DNA of 40,504 nucleotides from contig CAMAQB010000023.1 in assembly GCA_945860285.1 (NCBI GenBank), positions 1-40,504 on the forward strand. Reading direction: 5' to 3'. Below the pieces are notes generated by a model that did not search any database, was not told where the DNA came from, and saw nothing but the letters and a program-made list of their open reading frames with translations. This stretch comes from Akkermansia muciniphila. Its GTDB lineage: Bacteria; Verrucomicrobiota; Verrucomicrobiia; Verrucomicrobiales; Akkermansiaceae. This document shows positions 40,372-40,504 of this stretch, piece by piece. Numbering within the stretch: the first letter of the stretch is position 1; each line of letters begins with the position of its first letter. A program made the translations under genes and the position numbers.

Positions 40372-40504
40372 ATGTTAATGTCGGGCATGGCAACCAGAGA
40401 TGTACGCAAAGAGACACCCGAAGTCATCTACGAACTGCGTGTCCGCGCTGTGGAATTGAAGCTGCAGGGACTCACTCATGAAACGATTGCGAACACATTG
40501 GATA
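40372..40504 (+). CDS. IS630-family transposase, N-terminal part (partial)
   Basis: The frame with in-frame ATGs at 40372, 40378 and 40387 runs open to the window end. From 40387 it begins MATRDVRKETPEVIYELRVR and continues with LQGLTHETIANTLD, the first helix-turn-helix of IS630/Tc1-type transposases. ATG 40387 is the most likely start by resemblance to the family. The DDE catalytic domain lies beyond the window. An AT-rich region precedes it; the terminal repeat could not be located. Confidence 0.7.
   Translation, partial: MLMSGMATRDVRKETPEVIYELRVRAVELKLQGLTHETIANTLD

Overview
The window looks like a chromosomal segment of a Verrucomicrobiota-type bacterium (PVC group). The main pointers are a large secreted c-type cytochrome/beta-propeller protein of a kind typical of PVC genomes, an alpha2-type glycyl-tRNA synthetase, paired PilT-like ATPases next to a YqjD/YqjE-like block, and generally weak Shine-Dalgarno sequences. 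No 16S rRNA or tRNA is visible, so the assignment is an inference from gene content. Most of the window is conserved core genome, with short accessory patches at both edges.

Left edge (1-1048): the end of an IS3-family element lies directly against a decapitated PIN-domain gene. Two related small antitoxin-like genes follow, and the tail of a second PIN gene precedes the second of them. This looks like a tandem PIN/antitoxin locus broken by transposition and deletion.

Core, left half (1049-18004): a minus-strand series carries pyrH-frr, a secreted GH20 hexosaminidase, glyQS-rlmH (translationally coupled), and a HAD phosphatase-menC-menE run for menaquinone. Divergent from these is ppk1, then a YqjD/YqjE/YqjK-like membrane trio, two PilT-type ATPases, two unrecognised exported or membrane proteins, an N-acetylmuramoyl-L-alanine amidase and a zinc-ribbon membrane protein. 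Between the second pilT and the next gene, a near-consensus promoter precedes about 190 nt that can fold into a long-range closed, branched RNA.

Core, right half (18012-39747): hemB and cysS (minus); rpsP with a strong terminator and a ZnuA-like binding protein (plus); an M20 peptidase divergent from the cytochrome/propeller protein; an RlmI-like methyltransferase, an EEP-family lipoprotein and tatA (minus). Then comes a probable seven-gene minus-strand operon: HIT protein, YejB, YejE, YejA, OppD, OppF and an O-methyltransferase. It is a Yej-type peptide importer with separate ATPases and an extra domain in YejE. holA and a half-size TauE/SafE protein are divergent from it, and a PlsC-like acyltransferase converges on them.

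Right edge (39748-40504): about 620 bp without genes, holding three 41-bp hairpin-bearing tandem repeats and a spaced inverted repeat, leads into the start of an IS630-type transposase cut by the window end.
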